DNA from: JAEUMW01 sp039807745
GTDB lineage: Bacteria > Pseudomonadota > Gammaproteobacteria > Burkholderiales > JAEUMW01
Direction: 5' to 3'
Length of the DNA stretch: 64,000 nt
Assembly: GCA_039807745.1 (NCBI GenBank)
Contig: JBDHRV010000001.1
Coordinates: forward strand, 39,037 to 103,036
Of the stretch, positions 1 through 11,676 are shown one piece after another. Numbering within the stretch: the first letter of the stretch is position 1; the number at the start of each line of letters is the position of its first letter. The translations under genes were made by a program, and so were the position numbers. The notes beneath the pieces are model-generated. The model had not been told where the DNA came from. It made no database searches and saw nothing but the letters and a program-made list of their open reading frames with translations.

Positions 1-1686
1 CAGCTGCGCGAGCGCATCGGCGCGCAAGAGGCGACGCTCTTCAACCAGCGCGGCACGGTCATCGCGTTCTCGAGCGCGGAGCGCTCGATCCTCGCCCCCG
101 AGGTTCCGAGCGCGGCCGTGCTGCGTCGCGTGCGCATCGCACAGTCCTACAGCGCGGTCGAATCCATCCCCGGCCAGGGACTGCAGTTGCGCGTCGTGGT
201 GCCGATCACCGCGTTCGGTCCCGGCCAGGACGTGCGCATGCTGCAGCTCCTGCAGCCGGTACCACCCGACATCGCGGCCGATGCCGACACCGTGCAGGGG
301 ATGTACCGCGACTACCAGGAGCTCCTGCTGTCGCGCGTCGGCCTGAAGCGGCTGTACGGCGTGACGCTGACGCTCGCGCTGCTGCTCGCCCTGCTCTCCG
401 CGCTCGCGGTGGCTTTCTACCTGAGCGAACGGCTGTCGGCACCTCTGGGCGTGCTCGCGCAAGGTACGCGCGCAGTGGCGCAGGGCAATCTCAGCGAACA
501 GCTGCCAGTGCCGAGCCGCGACGAACTCGGGGTGCTCACGCAGTCGTTCAACGCCATGACGCGGCAGCTCGCCGATGCGCGCGCCGCGGTCGAACGCAAC
601 CAGGCACAGCTCGAAACCGCGAAAGCCTACATCGAGAGCACGCTCGCCAATCTCTCGGCGGGCGTCCTCGCCTTCGACGAAGCGCTCAAGCTGCGGGCGT
701 GCAACGTGAGCGCCGGCGTGATCCTCGAGATCGAGACCGCGTCCCTCAAGGACATTCCGCTCGACGCATGGGGAACGGCGGAGCCGCGCCTCGCGCCGTT
801 CTCGGCAGCGGTCCGCGAAGCCTTCGAGGACGCGGCAGACAGCGAATGGGAAAAACAGCTCGAGCACCATGCGAAGAGCGGTGAGCGTTTGCTGCTGGTG
901 CGCGGCACGCGTTTCCAGGCCGCCGATGGCACCGGCCGCGTGGTGGTATTCGACGACATCACGCACCTGATCCAGGCGCAGCGGGACGCCGCCTGGGCCG
1001 AGGTGGCGCGGCGTCTCGCGCACGAGATCAAAAACCCGCTCACGCCGATACAGCTCTCGGCGGAGCGGCTGCAGCGCAAGCTGCACGACAAGCTGGGGGC
1101 GGCGGATGCGGAAATGCTGGACCGCTCCACGCGCACCATCGTGAACCAGGTGGCGGCATTGAAGGGCATGGTCGACGCCTTCAGCCAGTACGCGCGCTCA
1201 CCCGAGGCAACGGTGCAAAGCGTCGACGTCAATCAACTCGTGCGCGAGATCCTCACCCTGTACGACGCGATGGGATCGCATATCCGCGCCGAGCTGGCGC
1301 CCCGGCTCGATCCGGTGTTCGGGCATCCGGGGCAGATCCGGCAGCTCGTCCACAATCTGCTGCAAAACGCCCAGGACGCGGTGGCGGGCGTGAGCGAACC
1401 GCGCATCACGATCCGCACCGAACAGAAGGACGGGGCCCTTCTCCTCGCCATCGAAGATAACGGGGTCGGCGTCCCGGATGCGCTGCTCGCACGGGTGTTC
1501 GAGCCTTACGTGACGACCAAGCCCAAGGGCACCGGTCTTGGGCTCGCCATCGTCAAGAAGATCGTCGAGGAGCACGCGGGCAAAGTGGAGATCGAGAATC
1601 TGCGGCCCCACGGCGCGGCGGTTCGCATTATGCTGCCGCTGCTTGCCCCGCGCACGGCGGCACGCAAGACTGAAGCGAAGGCATAG
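1..1686 (+). CDS. ntrY: Sensor histidine kinase NtrY-like, 5' end cut by the window
   Basis: The reading frame is open from base 1, so the N-terminus lies outside the window; 561 residues are visible. In order they show part of a periplasmic sensor region, a hydrophobic transmembrane helix (about nt 350-425), a HAMP linker, a PAS-like segment (about nt 600-960), a HisKA box with LAHEIKNPLTPIQ (the phosphorylated His at nt 1021-1023) and a C-terminal HATPase with the N box (LLQNAQDAV) and G boxes (DNGVGVP, GTGLGLAI). This is the NtrY domain order. The protein should autophosphorylate in the inner membrane and pass phosphate to the regulator encoded 9 bp downstream, probably for nitrogen or redox responses. 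The family call is strong; the signal sensed cannot be read from the sequence. Confidence 0.88.
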   Translation, partial: QLRERIGAQEATLFNQRGTVIAFSSAERSILAPEVPSAAVLRRVRIAQSYSAVESIPGQGLQLRVVVPITAFGPGQDVRMLQLLQPVPPDIAADADTVQGMYRDYQELLLSRVGLKRLYGVTLTLALLLALLSALAVAFYLSERLSAPLGVLAQGTRAVAQGNLSEQLPVPSRDELGVLTQSFNAMTRQLADARAAVERNQAQLETAKAYIESTLANLSAGVLAFDEALKLRACNVSAGVILEIETASLKDIPLDAWGTAEPRLAPFSAAVREAFEDAADSEWEKQLEHHAKSGERLLLVRGTRFQAADGTGRVVVFDDITHLIQAQRDAAWAEVARRLAHEIKNPLTPIQLSAERLQRKLHDKLGAADAEMLDRSTRTIVNQVAALKGMVDAFSQYARSPEATVQSVDVNQLVREILTLYDAMGSHIRAELAPRLDPVFGHPGQIRQLVHNLLQNAQDAVAGVSEPRITIRTEQKDGALLLAIEDNGVGVPDALLARVFEPYVTTKPKGTGLGLAIVKKIVEEHAGKVEIENLRPHGAAVRIMLPLLAPRTAARKTEAKA

Positions 1687-1695
1687 GAACGACGC

Positions 1696-2955
1696 ATGAC
1701 GCAGATTCTGGTGGTGGACGACGAGGTCGGCATCCGCGAGTTGCTCTCGGAGATTCTCGAAGACGAGGGCTACCAGGTGCGGCTCGCCGAGAACGCCGGG
1801 CAGGCGCGGGAGGTGCGTACGCAGGGTCGCCCCGACCTGGTCCTGCTCGACATCTGGATGCCCGACACGGACGGCATCACGCTGCTCAAGGAGTGGGCAA
1901 GCTCCGGGCTGCTCACCATGCCGGTCGTGATGATGTCGGGTCATGGCACGATCGACACCGCGGTCGAGGCCACCCGGATCGGCGCCTACGACTTCCTCGA
2001 AAAACCGATCGCACTGCAAAAGCTCCTGTCGACAGTGGGCCGGGCGCTGCGCCAGGGCATCGTGCAGCCGAAGCCGGCGCTGTCGCTCGCGAGCCTGGGG
2101 CGCGCGGCTCTCATCTCCGACCTCAAACAACGCCTGGAGCGGGTGGGCAACCTGAAGACGCCCGTGCTGCTGACCGCAGAGCCGGGGTGTGGCGTCGAGC
2201 TGTGCGCGGGTTTTCTGCACCGGCCGAACACGCCCTGGGTCGCGCCGGAGTCGCTTGCGGTGCTGGCGGAGGCGCCGGTCGATCTGCTCACCGAGGCGAA
2301 GGAAGGCACGCTTTTCCTGCCCGAGGTGGGCAACCTCAACAAGCTCGAGCAGAAGGGGCTTGCCCTGCTCGTCTCCAAGCTCGACAAGTACAACGTGCGG
2401 CTGGTGTGTGCGAGCGCGAAGTCGCTGCCGGAACTGGTGGCACAGGGCGCCTTCGATTCGCGCCTGCTGCAGAGTCTGTCGGGGCTCACCATCCGCGTGC
2501 CGAGCCTGCGCGAGCACCGCGAGGACGTGCCGGAGCTAGCGAACCTGTTCCTGTCGCGGCTCGTCGAGGCGCGGGAGGCACCCCCGCGATCGTTCAGCAC
2601 GGCCGCGCTGAATGCGCTGCGCAACTGCGACTGGCCGGGCAATCTGTCACAGCTCGAGGCCACGGTGAAGACGCTGGCGCTCACCGCCCTGCAGGATGAG
2701 ATCACGCTCGCCGACGTGAACCGCGTGCTCGCGCAGTTCGACGTCGAACTGCCGACGCTGGCGAAAACGCTGCCGCTCCACCTCACCCTGCGCGAGGCGC
2801 GCGACGCCTTCGAGCGTGTCTACTTCGAGCATCACATCGCCCGCGAGGGCGGCAACATGAGTCGGGTGGCCGAGAAGGTCGGCCTCGAACGCACGCATCT
2901 CTATCGCAAGCTGAAGCAGCTGGGGGTGCGCCTGTCGCGGCGGGTGGAGGACTGA
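1696..2955 (+). CDS. ntrX: NtrX-like response regulator with degenerate AAA+ domain
   Basis: 419 residues, starting 9 bp after ntrY. Residues 1-120 form a receiver with phospho-acceptor Asp52 (LLDIWMPD) and the conserved Lys103. The C-terminus carries a Fis-type helix-turn-helix (about 385-412, MSRVAEKVGLERTHLYRKL). The middle should be a sigma-54 AAA+ module but is eroded. The Walker A region reads AEPGCGVE with no lysine, the GAFTGA loop that touches sigma-54 is absent, and Walker B reads GTLFLPEVG, with Pro in place of the usual Asp. ATP-driven activation of sigma-54 polymerase therefore seems unlikely. I infer a DNA-binding regulator that acts by another route, such as repression or sigma-70 control. 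The kinase partner is the gene just upstream. Confidence 0.85.
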   Translation: MTQILVVDDEVGIRELLSEILEDEGYQVRLAENAGQAREVRTQGRPDLVLLDIWMPDTDGITLLKEWASSGLLTMPVVMMSGHGTIDTAVEATRIGAYDFLEKPIALQKLLSTVGRALRQGIVQPKPALSLASLGRAALISDLKQRLERVGNLKTPVLLTAEPGCGVELCAGFLHRPNTPWVAPESLAVLAEAPVDLLTEAKEGTLFLPEVGNLNKLEQKGLALLVSKLDKYNVRLVCASAKSLPELVAQGAFDSRLLQSLSGLTIRVPSLREHREDVPELANLFLSRLVEAREAPPRSFSTAALNALRNCDWPGNLSQLEATVKTLALTALQDEITLADVNRVLAQFDVELPTLAKTLPLHLTLREARDAFERVYFEHHIAREGGNMSRVAEKVGLERTHLYRKLKQLGVRLSRRVED

Positions 2956-3001
2956 GCCTCGCGCACGGCGGGAGGGCGGCGACAACACGACCCCGCTGCC
3001 T

Positions 3002-3026
3002 GGGCGCTCTCGACCCGGGGGCGCCT
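3002..3026 (+). terminator. Weak candidate terminator after ntrX
   Basis: GGGCGC at 3002-3007 can pair with GCGCCT at 3021-3026 (one G-U pair), followed by TTTAT. The stem is short and the loop has 13 bases, so this is only a weak intrinsic terminator, but it is in the right place between ntrX and the transketolase gene. Confidence 0.3.
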
Positions 3027-3029
3027 TTA

Positions 3030-3085
3030 TGGTTGCGATAACAAGAAATAGCTTTCCTTAATTTTCGGTCTTCGGAATAATTCGC
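3030..3085 (+). promoter_or_regulatory. AT-rich promoter region upstream of the transketolase gene
   Basis: The 305-bp gap between ntrX and the transketolase gene contains one AT-rich island in otherwise GC-rich DNA, at about 3030-3085. It holds a possible -10 hexamer AATAAT at 3076-3081 with a poor -35 (TTTCCT, 3053-3058), and a GCGATAAC word near 3035-3042 that resembles the CGATAAG words upstream of the phosphoribulokinase gene. The rest of the gap up to 3246 shows nothing I can name. The promoter is an inference from base composition. Confidence 0.35.
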
Positions 3086-3260
3086 GGGGAAAGCGCAGAA
3101 ATCCGTGCATCGGGGAGAACGGGTTCGGCCGTCGTGAGGCGCGGTCCTGACGGGCAACCGCGGGAAACGTCCAGGCGCGCGCTTTCGCCTGTATCGGCCG
3201 GCGCGACCGCACGCGTGTGCGTGTCATCTCATCTCTACTATGGTTCGAGGAAAGCCCCCT

Positions 3261-6349
<3,089 letters not shown>

Positions 6350-6358
6350 TGGTCGCGT

Positions 6359-6405
6359 AGCGGGAGCCCCGACCCCCCGATTCCGGGGTGGCCGGGGTTC
6401 CCGCT
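6359..6405 (+). other. Stem-loop between gap and pgk
   Basis: The 13-base arm at 6359-6371 (AGCGGGAGCCCCG) pairs with 6393-6405 (CGGGGTTCCCGCT) with a single G-U pair. The 21-base loop contains a further CCCC/GGGG pairing. No T-run follows, so it does not look like a normal intrinsic terminator. More likely it is an mRNA processing or 3'-end stabilising hairpin that sets gap expression apart from pgk. Confidence 0.55.
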
Positions 6406-6457
6406 CATCCGTCATGCACGGTTGAAGTATCCCTTTTCCGTTCACGGAGCCAGACAA

Positions 6458-7645
6458 ATGAACGTCTTGAGAATGGCCGATCTCGACCTCGCGGGCAAGC
6501 GCGTCTTCATTCGCGCCGACCTCAATGTCCCGCAGGACGACGCCGGAAAAATCACGGAGGACACGCGCATCCGCGCCTCCGTGCCCGGCATCAAGCTCGC
6601 GCTCGAGAAGGGCGCGGCGGTAATGGTAACCTCGCACCTCGGGCGACCGAAGGAAGGCGAATTCAAGCCGGCGGACACCCTGGCGCCGGTTGCCAAGCGC
6701 ATGTCCGAGCTGCTCGGGCGCGAGGTGCGGCTGGTGCAGAACTGGGTCGACGGCGGTTTCGAGGTCAAGCCCGGTGAAGTGGTGATGCTGGAAAACTGCC
6801 GCACCAACAAGGGCGAGAAGAAGAACGTCGACGAGCTCGCGCAAAAGATGGCGAAGCTGTGCGATGTCTTCGTGATGGACGCTTTCGCCACCTCGCATCG
6901 GGCCGAAGCGACCACGCACGGCATCGCCAAGTTCGCGCCGGTGGCGTGCGCCGGACCGCTGCTCGCGCAGGAGCTCGAGGCGCTGACGAAAGCGCTCGCC
7001 AATCCGAAGCGGCCGCTCGTTGCGATCGTCGCCGGCTCGAAGGTGTCGACCAAGCTCACGGTGCTGAAGAATTTGTCCGCGAAAGTCGATCAGCTGGTCG
7101 TCGGCGGCGGCATCGCCAACACTTTCCTGGCGGCGCAAGGCAAGAAGATCGGCAAGTCGCTGTCGGAGGCTGATCTGGTCGGCGAGGCCAAGGCGGTGAT
7201 CGAGGCTTGCCATGCCCGAGGCGGCGACGTACCGCTGCCGAACGACGTCGTGTGCGGGAAGGAGCTCTCGCCGAGCGCCGCTGCCACGCTGAAGTCGGTG
7301 GACCAGGTGGCCGACGACGACATGATCCTCGACATCGGGCCGCAAGCGGCGCAGAAGCTCGCCGATGTCATTGCCCGGGCCGGAACGGTGGTGTGGAACG
7401 GGCCGGTCGGTGTCTTCGAGTACGACCAGTTCGGCAAGGGGACGGAGACCGTGGCACGCGCCATCGCCTCCTCGCCTGCGTTCTCGCTTGCCGGCGGCGG
7501 CGACACGCTGGCCGCGATCGCCAAGTACGACATCGGCTCGAAGGTCGGCTACATCTCGACCGCCGGCGGCGCTTTTCTCGAGTTTCTCGAGGGCAAGACG
7601 CTGCCGGCGGTTGCGATCCTCGAGGAGCGCGCGGCCAAGGGCTAG
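6458..7645 (+). CDS. pgk: Phosphoglycerate kinase
   Basis: 395 residues, typical for bacterial PGK. The N-terminal substrate site has RADLNVPQD and the downstream SHLGRPKEG. The C-terminal nucleotide-binding lobe includes [16 protein letters not shown] and the GGGDTLAAI loop. It transfers phosphate from 1,3-bisphosphoglycerate to ADP, or the reverse in gluconeogenesis or carbon fixation. The start at 6458 is preferred over the upstream in-frame codon at 6422 because the family begins directly with this core. The gene is 108 bp after gap, with the stem-loop at 6359-6405 between them, and 64 bp before pyk. Confidence 0.95.
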   Translation: MNVLRMADLDLAGKRVFIRADLNVPQDDAGKITEDTRIRASVPGIKLALEKGAAVMVTSHLGRPKEGEFKPADTLAPVAKRMSELLGREVRLVQNWVDGGFEVKPGEVVMLENCRTNKGEKKNVDELAQKMAKLCDVFVMDAFATSHRAEATTHGIAKFAPVACAGPLLAQELEALTKALANPKRPLVAIVAGSKVSTKLTVLKNLSAKVDQLVVGGGIANTFLAAQGKKIGKSLSEADLVGEAKAVIEACHARGGDVPLPNDVVCGKELSPSAAATLKSVDQVADDDMILDIGPQAAQKLADVIARAGTVVWNGPVGVFEYDQFGKGTETVARAIASSPAFSLAGGGDTLAAIAKYDIGSKVGYISTAGGAFLEFLEGKTLPAVAILEERAAKG

Positions 7646-7709
7646 GCCGGCTCGCCGCCAACCCCGCGCCGCTGCCTTGGCCCCGACCATCGCTGGTCCG
7701 ATCACAGGC

Positions 7710-9149
7710 ATGCGGCGCCGGACCAAGATCGTTGCGACTCTCGGGCCCGCTTCCAGTTCGCGGGGCGCGCTGGAGAAGCTGATCGAGGCCGGTCTCGACG
7801 TGGTGCGGTTGAACTTCTCGCACGGCAAGGCGGAAGAGCACGAGGAGCGGGCGGAGCTGGTGCGGGCGCTGGCGCGGGCGGCGGGGCGTCCGGTCGGAGT
7901 GATGGCCGACCTGCAGGGTCCGAAGATCCGCATCGGGGCCTTCGAGCACGGGCGGGTCGTCCTCAAGCCGGGCAGCCCGTTCGTGCTCGACGCCGACTGC
8001 GAGCTCGGCGACAGCTTCCGGGTCGGGCTCGACTACCGGGAACTGCCCGCGGACGTGAGCGTTGGCGACGTGCTGCTGCTCGATGACGGGCGTATCGTCC
8101 TGTACGTGGAGAAGGTGAAGGATTCCCAGATCTTCACCCGGGTCGAGCAGGGCGGAATCCTCTCCAACAACAAGGGCATCAACCGGCGTGGCGGCGGGCT
8201 CACGGCCCCCGCCCTGACCGAAAAGGATCTGGAGGACATCAAGACCGCCGCGCGCTTCAAGGCGGATTACATCGCCGTTTCGTTTCCGCGGTCCGGCGCC
8301 GACATGGAGTACGCCCGCACCCTGCTGCACGAGGCGGGTGGCAAAGGCTTGCTGATCGCGAAGATCGAGCGCGCCGAGGCGATCGCTGCGCTGGACGAGA
8401 TCCTCGACGCCTCGGATGCGATCATGGTGGCGCGCGGCGACCTGGCGGTGGAGATGGGCGATGCCGCGGTGCCGGCGTTGCAAAAACGCATGATCCGGCT
8501 GGCGCGAGCCAGGTACAAGCTCGTGATCACGGCCACCCAGATGATGGAGTCGATGATTTCGAGTCCGATTCCGACCCGGGCCGAGGTTTCGGATGTGGCG
8601 AATGCGGTGCTCGACGGTACCGATGCCGTAATGCTCTCGGCGGAAACGGCGGTCGGCGAGTACCCGGTGGAAACCGTGCGCGCGATGGCCCGCGTGTGTT
8701 TCGAGGCGGAGCGGAACATGGAGCCCACGGTCGAGCGCGATCTGATGGATCGCCTGGCCACCCGGATCGACCAGGCGGTGGCATTTGCCGCCGCGTTCAC
8801 CGCTTCGCACTTCAAGGTGCGGGCGATCGGCGCGCTCACGCACTCCGGCGCCACCGCGCTGTGGATGTCGCGTGTGAATCTGGGCGTGCCGGTGTACGCG
8901 CTCACGCCGGTAGTCGAGACGCGGCGGCGGCTCACGCTGTTCTCGGGCGTGCACCCGTACAATCTGCGCGAGACCTCGAACGATCGCGACGTGATGCTGC
9001 GGGCGGCCGAGGACGAGCTGTTGCGGCGCGGTGCCGTGCAGCCAGGCGATCTGGTGGTGCTCACCATCGGCGAGCTCGTGGGCAAGACCGGACAAACCAA
9101 TACCATGAAGATAATTCGAGTGGGAGACTCGAGGAGAAGCGACGCCTGA
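7710..9149 (+). CDS. pyk: Pyruvate kinase
   Basis: 479 residues. The protein opens with RRTKIVATLGPAS and contains MADLQGPKIRIG, the metal/PEP site around IAKIERAEA and ARGDLAVE, and the signature ATQMMESMI. The C-terminal regulatory domain is present (THSGATALWMSR). It makes pyruvate and ATP from phosphoenolpyruvate. The long open frame that extends this gene upstream to 7365 overlaps pgk and is not coding; the ATG at 7710 matches the family start. It lies between pgk and fba on the same strand, probably one transcript. Confidence 0.95.
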   Translation: MRRRTKIVATLGPASSSRGALEKLIEAGLDVVRLNFSHGKAEEHEERAELVRALARAAGRPVGVMADLQGPKIRIGAFEHGRVVLKPGSPFVLDADCELGDSFRVGLDYRELPADVSVGDVLLLDDGRIVLYVEKVKDSQIFTRVEQGGILSNNKGINRRGGGLTAPALTEKDLEDIKTAARFKADYIAVSFPRSGADMEYARTLLHEAGGKGLLIAKIERAEAIAALDEILDASDAIMVARGDLAVEMGDAAVPALQKRMIRLARARYKLVITATQMMESMISSPIPTRAEVSDVANAVLDGTDAVMLSAETAVGEYPVETVRAMARVCFEAERNMEPTVERDLMDRLATRIDQAVAFAAAFTASHFKVRAIGALTHSGATALWMSRVNLGVPVYALTPVVETRRRLTLFSGVHPYNLRETSNDRDVMLRAAEDELLRRGAVQPGDLVVLTIGELVGKTGQTNTMKIIRVGDSRRSDA

Positions 9150-9197
9150 GGTCGCGCTGCGCACTTCTTTCCATCATCATCTTCGGAGGTACCCACC

Positions 9198-10262
9198 ATG
9201 GCTCTCGTCTCCCTTCGGCAACTGCTCGACCACGCCGCCGAGAACGGCTACGGCTTGCCGGCTTTCAACGTGAACAATCTGGAGCAGATCCAGGCCATCA
9301 TGCAGGCGGCGGACGAGTGCGACAGCCCCGTCATCATGCAGGGCTCGGCCGGGGCGCGTAAGTACGCCGGCGAGCCGTTCCTGCGGCACCTCATCGCCGC
9401 GGCGGTGGAGGCCTATCCGCACATCCCGATCGTCATGCACCAGGATCACGGTGCGACACCGGCGGTGTGCGTGAACGCCATTCGCTCCGGCTTCTCCAGC
9501 GTCATGATGGATGGGTCGCTGCGCGAAGACGCGAAGACCCCGGCCAGCTATGACTACAACGTCGACGTGACGCGCAAGGTGGTCGACATGGCGCACGCCG
9601 TGGGGGTCTCGGTGGAAGGCGAGCTCGGCTGTCTCGGATCGCTGGAGACGGGCATGGGCGAGAAGGAGGACGGGCACGGGGCCGAGGGCAAGCTCTCCCA
9701 CGACCAGCTTCTGACCGACCCGGACGAAGCCGCCCAGTTCGTCAAGGCGACCCAGGTCGACGCGCTCGCGATCGCGATCGGCACCAGCCACGGCGCGTAC
9801 AAATTCACCCGCAAGCCGACCGGCGACATCCTCGCCATCGAGCGCGTGAAGGAGATCCATGCCCGCCTGCCGAACACCCATCTCGTGATGCACGGCTCGT
9901 CGTCGGTGCCGCAGGACTGGCTCGAGATCATCCGCGAGTTCGGCGGCGAGATGAAGGAAACGTACGGCGTGCCGGTAGAGGAGATCCAGGAGGGCATCAA
10001 GCACGGCGTGCGCAAGATCAACATCGACACCGACATCCGCCTTGCCATGACCGGTGCCGTCCGCCGCCATCTGGCGAAGAACAAGAGCGAGTTCGATCCG
10101 CGCAAGTTCCTGAAGGATGCGACGGCCGCGGCCAAGGACATCTGCAAGGCGCGCTTCGAGGCCTTCGGCTGCGCCGGGCAGGCGTCGAAGATCACGCCGG
10201 TTGCGCTGGACGCCATGGCTACGCGCTACGGCAAGGGCGAGCTGAAGGCGATCGTGAACTGA
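9198..10262 (+). CDS. fba: Fructose-bisphosphate aldolase, class II
   Basis: 354 residues, matching the longer class II aldolases typical of Proteobacteria with Calvin-cycle-like operons. It starts with [21 protein letters not shown]. Metal-binding histidines occur in MHQDHGATP (about residue 82) and later in [10 protein letters not shown], and GTSHGAYKF is also conserved. The enzyme cleaves or forms fructose 1,6-bisphosphate, and sedoheptulose bisphosphate in some relatives. A clear GGAGGT lies at 9185-9190 before the ATG. It closes the classical part of the glycolysis/Calvin run; a DUF169 gene follows after 23 bp. Confidence 0.95.
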   Translation: MALVSLRQLLDHAAENGYGLPAFNVNNLEQIQAIMQAADECDSPVIMQGSAGARKYAGEPFLRHLIAAAVEAYPHIPIVMHQDHGATPAVCVNAIRSGFSSVMMDGSLREDAKTPASYDYNVDVTRKVVDMAHAVGVSVEGELGCLGSLETGMGEKEDGHGAEGKLSHDQLLTDPDEAAQFVKATQVDALAIAIGTSHGAYKFTRKPTGDILAIERVKEIHARLPNTHLVMHGSSSVPQDWLEIIREFGGEMKETYGVPVEEIQEGIKHGVRKINIDTDIRLAMTGAVRRHLAKNKSEFDPRKFLKDATAAAKDICKARFEAFGCAGQASKITPVALDAMATRYGKGELKAIVN

Positions 10263-10285
10263 AGCTGCGCGGCTCGCGTTTTCCG

Positions 10286-11041
10286 ATGACCGACTACCCT
10301 TCGATTGCGCGCATCCTGCAGGATGCGCTCGGGCTCAAGCTGCCGCCGATCGCGGTGTGTCTCGCCGACACGGTCCCCGCGAGCGTTCCGGCGCAGCGGG
10401 GCAGGGTGCCAGCGGGATGCGTGTTCTGGGAGCTGGCGGCGCACGGCGCCATCGCCACTTCGGCGCCGGATCACGACCTCTGCGCGGTCGGCGTGCATAC
10501 CCACCACCTCGCCGATCCGTCCCCGCATCACGCGCGGGAGCTCGCGAACGTGCTCCAGGTGATGGCGGGGATGGAGTACGTGCGCGAGCAGGACGTCGCG
10601 GGCATCCCTGTCCTCCGCGATGCGGTGCGGCACGTCGTCTATGCACCACTCGCCCAGACGCCGCTCGCGCCGGACGTGGTGCTGCTGTTCGCCCATGCGC
10701 GGCAGGGCCTGGTGATCACGGAAGCGATCCAGCAGGTCGATCCCGAACTGCCCCCCGCGCTCGGTCGACCGGCCTGTGCGGTCGTGCCGCAGGCGGTAAA
10801 CAGCGGGCGCGCCGCTTTGAGCCTGGGATGTTGCGGGGCGCGGGCGTATCTCGACGCGTTGACCGATGATACGGCGGTGTGGGCGTTGCCCGGAGCGAAG
10901 ATCGCGCTGTACGCGGCGCGTATCGCCAAGCTCGCTGCGGCTAACGACGTCCTTGGGCGCTTCCACGCACTGCGTCGAGAGGACGTGGTGGCGGGCAACA
11001 CGCCGACCTACGCCGAGTCGCTGGCGCGCATGCAGGGTTGA
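10286..11041 (+). CDS. DUF169 family protein
   Basis: 251 residues, cytoplasmic by appearance, with no signal peptide or membrane segment. The sequence has the features I associate with DUF169: an N-terminal LGLKLPPIAVCL segment, PAGCVFWELA near residue 50, and a C-terminal GCCGARAYLD (about 178-187). The family has no firm function; the cysteines suggest a bound metal or cofactor, but this is inference. It starts 23 bp after fba on the same strand, so it is probably cotranscribed with the sugar-phosphate genes. It ends 18 bp before the convergent LysM-like gene. Confidence 0.65.
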   Translation: MTDYPSIARILQDALGLKLPPIAVCLADTVPASVPAQRGRVPAGCVFWELAAHGAIATSAPDHDLCAVGVHTHHLADPSPHHARELANVLQVMAGMEYVREQDVAGIPVLRDAVRHVVYAPLAQTPLAPDVVLLFAHARQGLVITEAIQQVDPELPPALGRPACAVVPQAVNSGRAALSLGCCGARAYLDALTDDTAVWALPGAKIALYAARIAKLAAANDVLGRFHALRREDVVAGNTPTYAESLARMQG

Positions 11042-11059
11042 CGCGACGGCCCGGGGCGA

Positions 11060-11665
11060 TCAGGCCAGGCGCACCAGCGTACCCGCCGGGGGTGATACCG
11101 GAAGATCCATGTTCGCGGCGCGCAGGGCGTCCAGCGTGACGCCGCTGCGACGTGCGATGTCCTCGAGCGCCTCCCCCGGTTGCACGAACGCCTCGTCTGC
11201 CAGCAGCACGCCGTTCGCGTCGCGGCGTATCGTCCGCAGGGTCGCGTGCTCCCGTGTCTTCTCCATCATGGTCGTGTTGCCACGGGCGTCGAGATGCACG
11301 TGCAGGAAGCGCTCGGGTGTGCAGCCGAAGACGAAGTGCCGCGTTCGATTGCCGTAATCGTCGATGATCCAGGCCGGATGTCCGGCGACCTCGCACGATC
11401 TCATCACCCCGCCCGAACCGATTGACCGCACCGAAGGTTCGGCAGGCGGCGCCGGGCCCCAGGGATCGGCGCAGGGGATATCCCGTCCCGTGGCGTCGAG
11501 CAACCGGGTCGCGCCCGGTCCGCCGACCTGGGCCAGCAGAACGGGTTCTTGAGCGGCATCGAGCCATTCCAGGCGCATGGCGCCGGCGCTGCTCACGCAC
11601 CGCAGTGTGGCGACCGGCGCGCCGCTGGCAAGACGGAAAGTGTGCCGGAACGAGGGGTGGTTCAC
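11060..11665 (-). CDS. Unknown protein with C-terminal LysM-like segment
   Basis: 201 residues with a GTG start. I do not recognise the N-terminal about 150 residues, which contain several Gly/Pro/Cys positions and no signal peptide. The last about 45 residues (QPGEALEDIARRSGVTLDALRAAN) look like a LysM motif, the kind that binds peptidoglycan. The start codon lies 11 bp after the rlpA stop, and GAGGA overlapping that stop serves as the ribosome-binding site, so translation is probably coupled to rlpA. This places it as the last gene of the rod-shape operon. With no export signal, a peptidoglycan role needs a non-classical route, or the true start is different. Confidence 0.6.
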   Translation of the reverse strand: MNHPSFRHTFRLASGAPVATLRCVSSAGAMRLEWLDAAQEPVLLAQVGGPGATRLLDATGRDIPCADPWGPAPPAEPSVRSIGSGGVMRSCEVAGHPAWIIDDYGNRTRHFVFGCTPERFLHVHLDARGNTTMMEKTREHATLRTIRRDANGVLLADEAFVQPGEALEDIARRSGVTLDALRAANMDLPVSPPAGTLVRLA

Positions 11666-11676
11666 CGCGGGTGTCC

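Noticed and set aside
2160..2340. Frameshift or sequencing error in the ntrX AAA+ domain
   Set aside because: The reading frame is continuous and the flanking sequence aligns with the family. The missing motifs are in-frame losses and substitutions, not a frame break.
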